64,000 bases of DNA from Adiantum capillus-veneris (GCA_014529385.2 CM043944.1:49335768-49399767), one strand, 5' to 3'; counted from the stretch's first letter, positions 49,942 to 62,704 are shown. Made by a program: numbers and translations. Notes: generated by a model from the sequence alone, not told the origin.

Positions 49942-52680
49942 ATGGCTTCATCATCGGAGAACTCTTTGTTCAACATTGAGAAGTTAGATGGCACTAACTT
50001 CCCATTTTGGTAGGAACAAATTTACAATGTTCTAATGCAGAAAAAGTAAATTCGACTGATAAAGATGAAGGGAATAAAGCTTGAGGATATGGATGAGTAT
50101 GATTGGCAGGAGTTTGATGAGCTTGCCAAGTCTACCATCATGCTGACTTTATCAAAGAATGCTTACTTCAATGTAAACATGAAAAAGGCTAGCTATGAGT
50201 TGTGGAAAAAGTTATGTGCCCTGTACGAGAAGCTAAGTGAAGCATCATAGGTTTATTGACTAAAAAAGTTAGATGATTTGAAGATGATGTGGGCACACCC
50301 ATGTGCAACCATCTCAATGAGTTCAACACATTGTTTCATTCAGCTTTCTATGCAAGGAGTCAGTTTCGACGATTCGATCAAAGCAATGTTTTTGCTAGTT
50401 ACGTTGCCAGAAAGTTGGGATACTTTTTGTGCAACCATAAGTAATAAACACCTCTTGATGGCTTAACATGTGTTGATGTTGAGGGAAGTCTGCTTACTGA
50501 AGAGGTTAGCAAGAATAATCTTGATGCTTCTCGTGGTAATAGCAATGCTCTCGTTTTTCATTGTCAATGACAAGAAAAGAGAAACCAAAATTGGAGAGGA
50601 AAATCTCATAGCAAATTACGTGGCCGAAAAGACATTGAGTGCTATCATTGTCACTGAAAGAGTCATATGAAGAAAAACTGTCAAAAGTGGAAACAAGAAA
50701 AAGGTAAAGACAAGAAGCAGGACGAAGGCAAGACTAAAGAAAGGAGTATACAGATTGAAGAGATCAACAATGTTTTTGTTGAAGATTTTGATGGAGACAT
50801 TTATCTTGCATTTGCCATGGATTCAACATTTTTGGCTACCAGTGATGACTATGCTTTACAGGATTGGTATTTAAGTGCATCTTTTCATGTGACTCCTCAC
50901 AGGGAGTGGTTCAGTGCATATGATACAGCCCGTAAAGGTCGTGTTTGTCTTGGCAATGATTTTGCTTGTGACATAGTTGGTGTCGACAATGTGGAGCTAA
51001 AATTTTAGAATGGTTCTTCATTCATGCTCAAGAATGTGAGACATGTGTAGAAGCTTACCAAAAGCTTGATTAGTATAGGACAACTGGATGATACAAGATA
51101 TTATTGCGCAATTAGTGATAGTTCGTGGAAGATCACCAAAGGTCATAGCACATGGTTCAAAGTCTGGGACTTTGTACATTCTCCATGTATCCAATGTTAA
51201 AAACCATGTAATTTGTGTAAGCAACCAAGTGTTTCTTTGTGGAATTGCCGGCGGTTATGACATATGTCTCAAAAGGGAATGAAAATATTGTCTTGTTTTG
51301 GTTATGTTCGTGGCTTCAATTTCTCAGATTCAGTTTGTGAGTTGTCTTTATGATAAACAAGCATCACCACCCTACAAAAGGGGTGACACTAAAAAAAGTG
51401 AGCCGTTAGAGTTAGTGCATAGTGATGTGTGTGGGCCTATGCCTAACGTATCCATAGGAGCTTCATTGTACTTTGTTACATTCATAGATGACTTCTCAAG
51501 GAAAGTGTGGGTATATCCTCTCAGAAAGAAGGATGAAGCTCTGTCAAAATTTCACAATTTTGTGGCATTAGTGGAGAATTAGTGTGGCAAGACAGTAAAG
51601 TGCTTAAGGTCAGACACTAATGGTGAGTATGTCACTAAAGCCTTTCCAAATATTGTGATTCCAAAGGCATTGAAAGAGAGTTGATTGCTCCATATAACCC
51701 TCCACAAAATGGTGTTACTGAGAGGATTAACTGTGCCATACAAGGGAAGTTGCGTAGCATGTTGTCTAATGCAGAGTCGCCTAATGGATTTTGGGCGAAA
51801 GTGTTAGCAATTGCTGTCCATCTTATTAATAGATCTCCCAACAAGGATTTAGATGAGAAGGTACCTAAAGAGCTTTGGTTTGAAAATCCACCTTCTTATA
51901 AGCATCTTAGAGTCTTTGGTTGTGAAGCATATTGCCATATTCTAAAGGAGTTCCAAAGCAAGTTGGTTCCTAAGTTGGCTATGGCAATCCTGGCGAGATG
52001 GGATTTTGGTTATGGGATCCTGAAGCTAAAAAGATTGTTTACAGCAATGACGTATACTCAATGGAGAGAGATGCATAAGAAGCATGTGCATACATTGGAG
52101 GTCAGGAGAGTTATCTCCCAAGAAGATAGAGTTTTTCACAATAGGGTTGAAGTACCTAATGATAGACAACAAGGCTAGAATCCTCCTGTAGTACAAGATG
52201 TTGCCGAGGGATAGCCGTCTCAACCAATTATTAGAAAGTCTACAAGAATTTCAAGGCCTCTTGAGATTTACTCCCTCATTGGACTACATTATATTGACAA
52301 ATTGTGGAGAGCCTTCTTGCTATAAGGAAGCCATGTCAATGGATGACAAGGCAAAGTGGCAGAAAGCTATGCAATCAGAAATGGCTTGTTGCATAAGAAT
52401 CAAAGTTGGAAGTTGGTTCGATTTCCTAAAGGTAAAAAGCCACTACCATGCAAGTGGGTGTATAAGCAAAAATCTACACCTCATGATAATAAACCCAAGT
52501 ACAGGACATGACTTGTTGCTAAAGGATTTAAGCAATAGCAGGGTATTGACTTTGTTAAGATCTTTTATCCGATTGTCAAGATGACTATGTGCGATGTGTA
52601 CTTGTGTTGCACGCTAAAGAGGACATGGAAATTGACCAAATGGATGTAATTATTACATTGAGTTTGTCAAATTAAATGAT
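49942..52680 (+). pseudogene. Ty1/copia gag-pol polyprotein, decayed
   Basis: The gag start ATG 49942 opens a UBN2-type gag (FNIEKLDGTNFPFW, then STIMLTLSKNAYFNV, SYELWKKLCALYEKL and FDDSIKAMFLLVTLPESWDTF), with a Cys/His knuckle remnant near 50640-50690. The protease is weak. Integrase core blocks at 51390-51660 are LELVHSDVCGPM, YFVTFIDDFSRKVWVYPL and CLRSDTNGEYV, followed by PYNPPQNGVTERIN, FWAKVLAIAVHLINRSP and SYKHLRVFGCEAYCHI. The RT begins with EPSCYKEAMSMDDKAKWQKAMQSEM and GWVYK/ARLVAKGFK-like traces near 52450-52540, and is cut off near 52680. There are multiple stops (for example 50014, 50248, 50464, 51580) and shifts. Confidence 0.9.
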
Positions 52681-53022
52681 ACAAAAGTGAGCTTTCTCAT
52701 ATTCCACTGTCAACAGTGCATCATTTCTATGCTAGATTGATTGAATTATCTCCTCCTTACCCAATCCATCAGTTAATAAACTTTGTTTCACTTAGACCTT
52801 TGCATTTAGCCTAGATTTTTCATGATTTTGATTCTCCAATTAGTCTCTCTATGCAATCTCTTCTTTGAAGTGTGACCTGTGTGTGGAGATAACCTACAAC
52901 AATACGATTCCATTGAGTCCTTAACTTTTGCTTTTGAAGGAGCCTAGCATTATTTTCTTAATTGCCAAGCCTGTTATTTTGCACCCTCAAAATTTTTCTC
53001 TACAACTGCTCAAAGATGTGTG

Positions 53023-53055
<33 letters not shown>

Positions 53056-54149
53056 ACGTGCCTGAAGGCATTCAATGCCCACCATATTCTTGTGGAAAAC
53101 AAGCTCCAAATAGCTCCAAGGTCAACCCCACTTTGGTGAAATTAGGAGGAAAAAGGCAAGACAAAAAGGGTGCTCACACAAGGGCTTCCACTCGCAACAC
53201 TCAATAGGGTGCTCAAGTCAAATTTACAAATCGATTGAGTCCACCAACGCCTTGATCGGTCATCCACAGAGTCTGCCTACATCTGGTGGCGCCTTATTGC
53301 GTGGCCTAATTGGCAATGCTATCCGTGAGCTATCGGTCAATCCTTGCTCCTGTTGACCAATTGAGGGACCTCATCTCCACGATAAGCTACAGTGGATACA
53401 ACTTTTGGGTCCGCCCCTATAGGGTTACCCTTCCCATGGGCATATCATTTTAAACATCTTTTGTCTCAACCTCTTAGTCCTTGTTAAGGGAAGGGACCAT
53501 CCCATGTCCTTGGCCACATTTCTTTGTTAAAGGCCCTCTCCCACAAGCATAAACACATAAGCCCTAAGGCCATCAACCAAGAATCCCTTTTCATAAGGGT
53601 GCTTCCCATATCGCATAGCCTCAGCCAGCTAATGCACATAGGAGAGAGGTAGCCTTGTATCGGACATTTATCGGCTAGCTTCAAAGAGCATTCAAAAGCT
53701 CACCATCAAGCATTCAAAGGGATTTTTGAGCTTTCAAAATGTTCTTCCTCATCGCACTCCAAAGATTTGGTAGTCATGAAGAGGTGATTCTTGTGAGAGA
53801 AGAGTGACTTCACACTCAATCAAAACAAAATTACTTTGCACAAAGCACACTTAGATATGTATGCAAACATTCTATTATGACACGAGAATTAAACACTGCC
53901 TTGAAATGTCAAGGTAAGACCTTTCTCATGAGCACACACACAAAAATCAAAATGTTGTGTGTTTTACACCATCGGCCATGAAGCTTGCACCTTCAACACT
54001 ACGGAACAACAAAAATCAAGAAAGCAAGACACAACATTGACATATGCATGAAGATAAAGAAGAAGTCAACAACATCAAGATGAAGATAATGACAACAAAC
54101 AAATAGCCAATGGCAAATTTGTGTGGGGGAGAAATTCCTCCAAGCTACA
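52681..54149. other. No gene recognised; (TG)n at 53018-53054
   Basis: Non-coding by all signs. A TG dinucleotide run lies at 53018-53054. The stretch 53200-53700 has short frames only. Nothing else is supported. Confidence 0.5.
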
Positions 54150-54503
54150 AACAAGAATAACCATGTGAATATGTGTGCACTCAGTTGTGTGTCACCCTCG
54201 TTTGTGATAGAAAAGCTTTGTGTGTCTACCCTTGTGTTCAAGAGATTTTGTGTGCTTACCTTTTTGTGCCAAGGGAGGCTTGTTGAGGTGCAGGATTTGT
54301 TGCACCATAGGAACTTACCTTGATGTGTATGTGCCTACACCCTTTGTGTTTAGGGGAGGCAAATCTGTGTTTGAGGGGAGACAGTTTGTGTGAGTGTAGT
54401 TTCTTTTGTGTTATGTGCAAAAAAACCCTTATCTCTATGAAAATTGTGTGTTATCCATGGGAACCAAAATACATGAAGTCCTTGTACAACCCCAAGTTTG
54501 GCT

Positions 54504-54514
54504 TAAGGGGGTGA
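54504..54514 (+). promoter_or_regulatory. Polypurine tract before the 3' LTR
   Basis: TAAGGGGGTGA just upstream of the TGTTAGG LTR start. This is the usual place for plus-strand priming. Confidence 0.6.
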
Positions 54515-54515
54515 T

Positions 54516-54747
54516 TGTTAGGGTAAGCCTATAAGCTTGTGGCATCACATGGGAAAGCCCTCTAGCCACCTAGGAAAATATTAATGATGACATGGTCCAA
54601 TAGTAAAAGGGTGCAACCTCTCTAGCCAATGATTGTAAAGCACTAAACCTATATTAGAGGCTATTTTCTAATGAAGCATTGTACTTTGATTGTTATCATT
54701 GTGTCTATACTCTCTCTCTATGCTCTTGCTCTTTCCATAACCTAACA
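54516..54747 (+). repeat. 3' LTR of a small LTR retrotransposon
   Basis: About 232 bp, starting TGTTAGG and ending CCTAACA, a perfect seven-base inverted repeat. The polypurine tract before it indicates a 3' LTR. The internal part upstream (about 54150-54503) is non-coding. No 5' partner was found nearby. Confidence 0.7.
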
Positions 54748-54936
54748 CTTATCCTAATACCATGGTTAATTTGAGGCTTCACCCTCCATAGCTTAACGCT
54801 AATCATTGGTGATTAGGGAGTACACTTCCGCATCGACTAGCCCATCATAGATTATGCCACTTAAAGAGATCTTTTTGAAGATGATTCATAACATTCTGTA
54901 TATTTTATTCTATGAGAATTTTTTGTCGTGTTGTCC

Positions 54937-54980
<44 letters not shown>

Positions 54981-55829
54981 GTGTGTGTGTGTCGCAACAT
55001 GGGGGAGAGAAATTGATTCATAAACACGGGGGATTCACTAGTAGTAATAGGGGGACGCCACCTGTGTGCAACAAAATTGCCTTTTTAACCCCTACATACG
55101 GGACCCTCCTATGTAAAATCTATCCATTTGGTTTTAGAAAACCCCCCTATTGTACACTCACGTGATACCATACAGTAACCCTTAGTGAATACCCCGTGTT
55201 CATAAATAGGAAATATAGAGTACATAGAATGGATAGATGAAATAGAGAATTTTTATTGATGCAAAATAACTACATTAGAAGCATAGCTCGTGTCATAACC
55301 TCTCGATCATCACCGAGCTATCTCACTCTCAATCTCATACACACTATTAATTGCAATCACACTCGCAATCTCAAACACAATCATGATCGCACTCTCAATC
55401 ACAATCTCAATCTTTGGATGGCAACAACAATCATAATTTGGATCACAAACACAGTTAAAATTTAAATCTCATGATACCTTGTAGGGGTTTCTTTTCGCTC
55501 CGTTGAGTGGATGTCACATTGGTTTCTTTGATGTCTGTGTGTATCTGCTTGTAGGTTATATTGTTGTTTCTTGTAGGTTGAACTATTGCTACTTGCAATT
55601 TGTTTCTATCTTAACTTTGTCATACCAACTCAAAATATAGACTTTCACATACTCAAAACAATGGGAACAGGTTTAGTAGACAAGGCCATGTAGGCAAAAT
55701 AACAAAAACCCCTTATTTTTACTAAAAATGTAGCTTTTAGATTGTGTCTCATTAAAAGCCTATTTTTAGGTCTCCACAACTTGTTTAACTTAGTTTAAGC
55801 TTGTCCATGTCAACAAAAGATCTCACCTA
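54748..55829. other. No gene recognised; CT/GT microsatellite
   Basis: A (CT)n run at 54941-54977 passes into (GT)n to 54992. Bases 55320-55460 are a run of CTCAATC/CACAATC-like short repeats. No domain is seen. Confidence 0.5.
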
Positions 55830-58230
55830 TTACATTCTTTCAGACTTTAAGAACTTTGAAAAGTAAATCCTATTACATTCTTCCCTTTCAAAATTAGCTA
55901 TGTCCTTAGAGTTGGAAGGAGGGATATTGAGCATGTAAAACATCAAAGTCAACCCAAAGGCTTCTTCTACAAGATACATATCCCACTTAACCAAAATTTG
56001 AAGAAGAGTCCTACTTCTAAACTGTCTGACTCTATGATAAAAAATGGTTTCTGGTTCTATCTTCAAAATGATTATTTCATTGTCTTCTATCTTTTCTTTA
56101 AAAAAAGATTACCTCAAAATGGATTGCTATGAAATTTCCACAAAATTTGATGTTTCAAAGAGGAATTTGCAAACACACACCAGCAATCAAAATATAATAA
56201 ATTATCCTTATACAAATGAGCCTGTAAACATCTTTCCCACATGAGAATTCAAAAAAGAGATAATGTTAGAGTCGAAAGGATCATCATTCACTTTCATTAG
56301 AACTTGATCAATGAAATCACTACGCATCACAGAAATTAGATTACACATAGACCTTCGACTCAAGGGATCGATGACCTAGTTCTCTTTTCCAGCCAAATAT
56401 TTAAGCTCAAAATCATACTCATGCAATAGTTGAAGCCATCACTTCTCCCTATTATTGAGTAATGGTTGAGTGAATATATATTTTAAACTCTAATAACCAA
56501 TCTTTAATTCAAATTTCACATCAAGCAATAAATGACACCAATGTTTCAAGGCATGGACAACAACTCTTGATTCCAAATCATGCACATGATAATTCTCTTC
56601 ATGCCTTCTTAACGTCCTAGAATCATATGTAGCAATTCTTTCCTCTTGACATGGAATGCATCCCATTTGTTCCTTGCTTGCATCACATATGCCCACAAAA
56701 GGTTTCCCTAATTTTGAAATCTTCAAAATACAATTTCTACGCACCTTTTCTTGTACTGTTTCAAATGAAGCTTGACATGCCATCGGACCATACAAAATCC
56801 TTTTTTTCTTCATTAATTTAGCTAGAGGACTCTCAATCCTAGACAATTTCTTAATATGCACTTGCTCATATTATACTAACCCCATGAAAGTCCTCACATC
56901 TCTCATAGTTTTTGGTGTCGCCATTCCACAATTGCTCTAATCTTATGAGGATCAATGTGAATTCCCTCTTCGGAGATTGACCTTCCTAGATATAAAATTT
57001 CTTCCTTAGCAAAGAAGCACTTACTTAGTTTGGCATGCAATTTTTTGTTCACATAATACTTCAAGAGTTTTCCTTGAATGTAGTTCATGATCCTTTTAAT
57101 TCTTAGAAAACAAAAACATCATCCAAAAACTCCAAAATAAAGTCATCAAGATAAAGATGAAATATATTGTTTATTGAAAATATGAATGTCACAAGTATAT
57201 TTGTCAAACCAAGCCAAATTGTAAATTCAAAGTGCCCATATTGTGTACGAAAAGCCACCTTGAAAATATTTCCTTCCTTAATTTTGATCTAGTGGTATCG
57301 AAATCATGGATCAAACTTTGAAAACATGTGTGCACCTTTAAATTGACTTAACAACTCATTGATATGCAAGAGGGAATATTTAATTTTAATGGTTTGTTTA
57401 TTCATACCTCTGTAACCTATATGTCCCATCCTTCTTCCTCTAAAAAATAATAGGGTTGTCCCAAGCAGATACACTAGATTTGATTAAACCTTTCTTCAAC
57501 AATTCATCAAGTTGGAGTTTTGGGCCTTTGAGTTTATCTATGTTTAATCTTTATGGATCTCGTGAGTATGGTTCGGTTCTTGGATATAGATCTATCCCAT
57601 TGTTTAGTGATTTAGGAGAAGGCATTCCTGACAGGTCATGTGAATAAACGCCCTTGAACTCATCAAGCAGCTTGTCCACATACAATGGATTTTCCCCCTT
57701 TTATTTTTCATGTTTATCTTTTAGTTCATTTGCAAAAATTATAAAGGTTTCACACCCTTGTCTAAGTCCCCTTATTAGTTTCATGACCAAAATCAAAATA
57801 GACTTAGAATCCCTTTCTTTCCCATGAATAGTGTGACTACCCCCATCACAAGATTTAAAAGAGAGTTTTCTTTCTTTAAAATTATTTAAAACATGATTTT
57901 CAATCGTCCAATCCATGGCAATAATTATATCATGCAGACCCATGTTTATGAAATTAAAATTACCTTCATGGTTTTGACCATTAAAAAAAAAAAGATTCTC
58001 AATTAGTCCTTTTGTGAAACTTTTATTATTGCTGGCTAATTCCACAAGTCTTTTAATGTCTTGATTCAATTTCAAGCTTGGTTTCTTTACCAATTTAGAG
58101 GAAAATAAGCAATGTGTATTACTCGAATTGGTTAAGAAATTCAACTTCAATTTTTTGATATTACCCACAAATTTAATCGCATAAGCTTTCAAATTCAATT
58201 ATAATATTTCATTGTGGCTAGCAACAATGA
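55830..58230 (-). pseudogene. Ty3 chromodomain-type relic: protease, RT, RNase H, chromodomain end
   Basis: Minus strand. The protease region near 57750-58150 is a weak match (LTNSSNTHCLFS, then MGLHDIIIAMDW). RT start blocks at 57440-57650 (LQLDELLKKGLIKSSVSAWDNPII) are followed by LHAKLSKCFFAKEEILYLGRSISEEG near 56960-57045. RNase H at 56490-56861 reads KPFVGICDASKEQMG, RRHEENYHVHDLESRVVVHAL and HLLLDVKFELK, and a VIDPLSRRS trace lies near 56370. A chromodomain-like end, FRSRTLLQILVKWDMYLVEEA, lies at about 55950-56020. The integrase between RNase H and chromodomain is missing; only about 400 bases separate them. Confidence 0.8.
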
Positions 58231-59689
58231 AGGGATGCTTCTTTTAAAGTGTGATCATATTGGGTCAATACAAAGTGAAGAGAATGGGTGTATATCTTGG
58301 TCCTCTCCTCTGTGGACAAGCATAAAAGTGGTGGACATGAGAAACCATGTAGGTTGGCACAGATCCCTCATTAGTAGAGGCATTGTAATGCCCACAATGC
58401 ATGACTATCCCAACTATGGAGAATGCTCAAGTATATTGCCAACACACCCAAAAATCTACCCAAACAATATTTTCATCACATGGTATTTTTTATTGTGTGC
58501 AAAACTTTGAGGTCCCTAACCCCGAGAAGATTGGGGCGACTTGATAGATGGCCTTCCTTTATTCTCCTTTTTTGTTGATGACACCTTGCTCCGTTTCCAC
58601 AAAGTAGAGATACGAACAGAAGAGAGGAAGTCCTCTATCCATCATTTTCGTGGTTATAAGGGTCACACGCCACAAGCCAGGTCGATAAATCAAGGATTCT
58701 AATGAAAGTTGTTTCCTAACATAAAAATGAAATTCCATTGACATATTTAGAATCCATAAACAATGCCTTTTCCCCCACGTCTAAGAGGCACGGCCGCCAT
58801 CCATAAACCATAAATATGATATGAGACTTAGTCTAAACTAACTAATAATCTTGTGAAAAGTACCTGACTAATCGGTCCATAGCTTTCAAGGGCATGTATA
58901 TTTAAGACTTCTCGGCTCTTGGCACGATGAATCTCTAACTTCTCTTCTCTTAATAAGAGGGAGTGGAGAGTTTCTCGACTAATCAAGACCATCCATCCTT
59001 GACTGGCAACCTGAGCCAACCCCCACTTTCCACCCCACACTCACACTTTTTAGCTTGTTTTCTAATTACTGCCACACTGTTTCACATATACAAACAATAT
59101 TCTTTTCTTAATTCCAGGCATACGTTCTTTCATCCAGCCCTTCAAACATCACCCAAACATTTCTTTCTCAAACATGTTCTAATGAAGACAGTCCTATAAT
59201 TCACCAAAAATGAATCTTTCAATTATTCTTAAGAGTTTGCCGCTACCCATGGATTTTCTCTGTCTAACCAACAAAGCCTTTGCAAAGGATTTACTTATTT
59301 GCTAACCGTGAAATGCGCATACTTTCCTAGTGGCTAACAGCAAGGGAGCATCTCGCTAACCGGAAGGCATCCTGCTAACCGCAAGAGATAAAAAGAGAGC
59401 TGATAACCTCAGCTTGATCTTTGCTAACCGCGAGTTCTATCTAGAAACAAGATATTTTTTGGCAATTGTTTTCTTAAAGTGATTTCTCAAACATGATTAC
59501 CCAACTTCTAATATTAAACAGAGACATTCTATCAAACAGTAACCATTATTCAAATAATCCTTTCACTACTCTATAAAATCATATGCTTATTTCTTGTGAT
59601 ATAATCACGTTTCTTGGATAATTTAGGGGAATCGTCAAGCTTGACTTACCGGTCATCATGTATAACGATGCAGAATTATAAATTCATCT
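58231..59689. other. No gene recognised; dispersed GCTAACCG motif
   Basis: The motif GCTAACCG or a one-base variant occurs five times at 59301, 59333, 59355, 59374 and 59423, mostly followed by a short purine run such as GAAG or CAAGAG. Otherwise AT-rich sequence with short frames only. Confidence 0.5.
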
Positions 59690-60284
59690 TATCGGATTAG
59701 CAACATGTTTGACTACCTCTCGTGGTTGAGGTTAGATAGCTTCGACTTCTTCCGCAGCCGATACCTTTGCTTGAGCAACGTTTGGAGTAGTTGATGCCTT
59801 TCTTTTCACCTTTCTTAGAAGAGGAGCGACATGAGCGTCCTTCGAGCTTCGGGTCACTCACTTTGGGGCCATCATATAGCGAAAGAGAAGGGTTTTTTTT
59901 TTTTGGGTAGACGCGGATTTCGATGCGCGAATTCGAGTCTCTAAGAAGAAACTTGGCTTCCAAGAAAAGAGCTCTAAACTAAACTCCTCCTCTCTTTTCT
60001 AAACAGACTCTTTCTTTCCTAAAAGTACTCCTCCTACTTTTTCTCCTCTAAAATTACTCCTCCTTTCCTAAAAGGTTAGCTCTTATCTTTAGATACAGTC
60101 TTGAGGCTTAAGTTTCTCATCAACTTATTTTTTTCAGGTGAATGAGGGTCATAATTAATAGTTCTAGAGTCTGATTTTTGATCCGATCGTTCCATTAGAA
60201 TGCTCTTTGACTTAATAAAAGCCGAACCTTAAATATTTACAAGGAACTAAAATACTTTTATTGAAAAATGTTGGGTACATTACA
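59690..60284 (-). repeat. Probable 3' LTR region of a second chromodomain Ty3 element
   Basis: Begins (minus) TGTAATGTACCC at 60284, right after the purine stretch AAGTTGGGGAGAT that follows the chromodomain end. The far limit is unclear. A weak open frame at 59697-59963 may belong to other sequence, so the LTR may end near 59900. Confidence 0.5.
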
Positions 60285-60299
60285 ATCTCCCCAACTTAG

Positions 60300-60574
60300 G
60301 GATTCAAGATGTCCTCATCTCGAAAAAAAGTGAGGATAGTCCTTCTTTAGGGTGGCTTCATCTTCCCATGTTGCATCTTCCTCAGGATAGTCCTGCCACT
60401 GAACAAGGTGGTCTCTAAGAGCTCTATTTCTAAGAATCTTCTCTCGAGACTCCAAAATTCTAGAAGGTTGGAGCTCCAAGATGTTTTCATTAGGAAAAAT
60501 ATGGACTCTCCTTGGGCCTTTTTGATTAGTGAAGGCTTAAGGGAGAACCAATGAGAAGGCTCTTGGGATATCAC
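60300..60574 (-). pseudogene. Chromodomain end of a Ty3 integrase
   Basis: Across two frames the minus strand reads a chromodomain: SREKILRNRALRDHLVQW, then YPEEDATWEDEATL and PHFFRDEDILNP. These are the conserved aromatic and acidic blocks of chromovirus integrase tails, which are thought to steer insertion to marked chromatin. It is a different family from the relic at 55830-58230. Only this last part remains; the rest of pol is absent upstream. Confidence 0.75.
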
Positions 60575-61214
60575 CTAGAGGGGGAGGAATGGTAGGGGTG
60601 CAGCCTAATTGTCTCCCTCTTCAATGCTTGGTTCTTAGAGAGAGGTGGGAGGTAGGCTGGGGGGGGGGGGGGGGGGTAAATAGGAGGAGAGAGGTGTCAT
60701 AAAAGAGGGAGGGACCCCCCAAAAAAAAACGTGCATGCTTAAAAACCCAAAAAATTGAATTTTTTTTAAAAGTTCCAAAGTTGACCCATTTGCTTCCAAA
60801 ACTGCCCCAAAACATAAACTAACTTAAAAAAGTCAAATGTTCCCCCCAAAATCCACTTTTCTCTCCCTCCCTCATTACTTTTCTCTCCCACACTCTCCCT
60901 CTTCTCCCTCCTCCCATTCTCTCTCTACAATCAAGGCAGCCATAGCCAAAAGCTTTCCACCACTCTCTTCCTCTCTCTCCATAGCTCCCCCTTCTCTCAC
61001 ACCTCCATCAACCCTCTACAGTCCCACACTCCATAGCCCACAGCTCCACTATCCTCTCTACCTCTCTACCTCTCACTCCTCTCTTTCTCTATCTCCACTG
61101 TCAAAGCCACCATAGCCACCATAGGCAGCTCACCTCACCCTCCCCTCAGCTCCTCATTCTCTCTCAACAGTACTCAACTCTTTCAAATCCCTTCCTAAGC
61201 CCAACTTCCCAAGC
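60575..61214 (+). promoter_or_regulatory. Pyrimidine-rich leader upstream of the three-exon gene
   Basis: A run of 18 G lies at 60660-60677. Bases 60850-61200 are C/T-rich with repeated CTCTCCCTC and CCATAGC motifs and end at the ATG at 61215. A CT-rich leader of this kind is common near plant gene starts. No clear TATA box was seen. The role is inferred from position. Confidence 0.4.
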
Positions 61215-62539
61215 ATGTCCACGCAAAGACGGCCCAAACCAGAGATAGAGGAGATTGTGTTGCACAACACAAAAGACTCAGAGGGGGTATGGATCTCACA
61301 AGTGTTCAAGAAGGGTGCATGGATCTACATGCAACCGTCACGTGCTGGACCTCATCGCGTACGGTGTCGAGGCGTATTGGAACGTCATTGGAAGGGCCGG
61401 CTATTGACATTCAAAGAAACAAAGTCCGGAATGGTGGCCATCGTGCAACACGTCTACAGTGCAGCTGAGCTCCACCTCAAGAGCGCTTCTACTCAATTTG
61501 CACCTCATTGTAAGTTTTCATGGTTTAGCTATCCCATGCATATGTCATGTTTACGTTTATGTGATCATTATGTTTAACTAAGGACATTTGTAAAGATGTT
61601 TTTCCATCCAGCTTAGTTGAGGAGCAGCCGCTTGAGTGCCTCTCAGGCACGTTCATGGTTGTGCATGCTCACATTGGGGAGCTTATGTTTCCTAATGTTT
61701 CATCGAAAAAACTTACCGAGCAGCGAATATTCATGTACTCCCACAAGTACGTGTTGCCGAAGTCAAGCCAAAGCTATGGTAGGTTAGAAGCCGTGGAGAC
61801 ACCCTCATTGCAGAGTGCAGAATGGCCAACTCTAGACCATTGGGCTTTGCTTTCTTTCAAGCGCAAGGTGCTGCAAGATTTCCAAGGGTCCCTAAAGTTT
61901 GGTAAGGCAACCAGATTGGTGGGTCTCAGTTGGCATTGTCCCATTCATTTGTTTGTGCATGCATTCCGCTCTCTACCGATTGTAGAAACACCAACAATGT
62001 TTGTTTGCAAAGAAGTTGACATAGATGCAATGGACACCATTTTAGGTGTCAATTGAGGCTATGTTGACGGTTTGCATGATGGTGACCGTTATAAGTGCAA
62101 TGTGTCCCCCACACAGCTTTGCCTTCGGTATTTGAAAGCAAGGTGCACCTTGTATGCACGGTTTAGCTATGAGAGGTGGATGCACAAACGTGGCAAATGG
62201 ATACCCTTGCAGCTGACAGCCGAAGAGATTCAATCCTTTGAAATTCATGTCCGCATGCCCAATACCGAGGTGGAGGTGGTTGCAGTGAATCCGCATTGGA
62301 CTCTTGCCAATCTTCGGGAACACTTTGTCATAATGGGATTCGAGGATGTCGGTAATGCAAGTTTCAAACTAGAACAACGCAAGGTCTGCTTTGTGCTTCC
62401 TTAGCTACCTTTTCTTATTTTCCGTGGGTTTTTGTATTTTGATTGCCCATTTTTGGTTGTATAGATTGGAAGGCGGATGGAGGCCACTATGCTTGTTTAC
62501 AAAGATTGGGCTACAGACGAAATCATCTTGTCTAAGTAA
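61215..62539 (+). pseudogene. Three-exon gene of unknown function, possibly with a BAH-like N-terminal domain; one in-frame stop
   Basis: Exon 1 is 61215-61509 (ATG 61215, donor T|GTAAGT). Exon 2 is 61617-62383 (acceptor CAGCTTAG; the nearer CAG at 61611 would give an immediate stop). Exon 3 is 62465-62539 (acceptor TTGTATAG, stop TAA). All phases agree. One TGA at 62054-62056 interrupts exon 2 in frame, with coding on both sides. The product would be about 378 residues. The first 200 residues (VWISQVFKKGAWIYM, then VYSAAELHL, ECLSGTFMVV and IFMYSHKYV) recall the spacing of BAH domains, which bind chromatin; this is a weak by-eye match. The middle is Cys/Trp-rich (KCNVSPTQLCLRYLKARC). No transposon motifs are seen. 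The stop could be a recent mutation or a sequencing error. Confidence 0.6.
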
Positions 62540-62696
62540 ATTGGCTTGTAACTTTAATCGTTTATATATTGGATATTTTATTAAAGATTTTGAAAAGTTT
62601 TAAGGTGTTGTACTTGATTTTGTACTTGAGTTTTAAGGTGGTGTAAATTTATTTTTTAAATCCATATTTTTTATTTTTTTCGAGATAGAATATGTC

Positions 62697-62704
62697 TATA
62701 TAAG
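62697..62704 (+). promoter_or_regulatory. TATA box of the downstream gene
   Basis: TATATAAG within GTCTATATAAGGAGG, about 80 bases upstream of the ATG at 62785. The spacing fits a transcription start near 62730. Confidence 0.65.
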
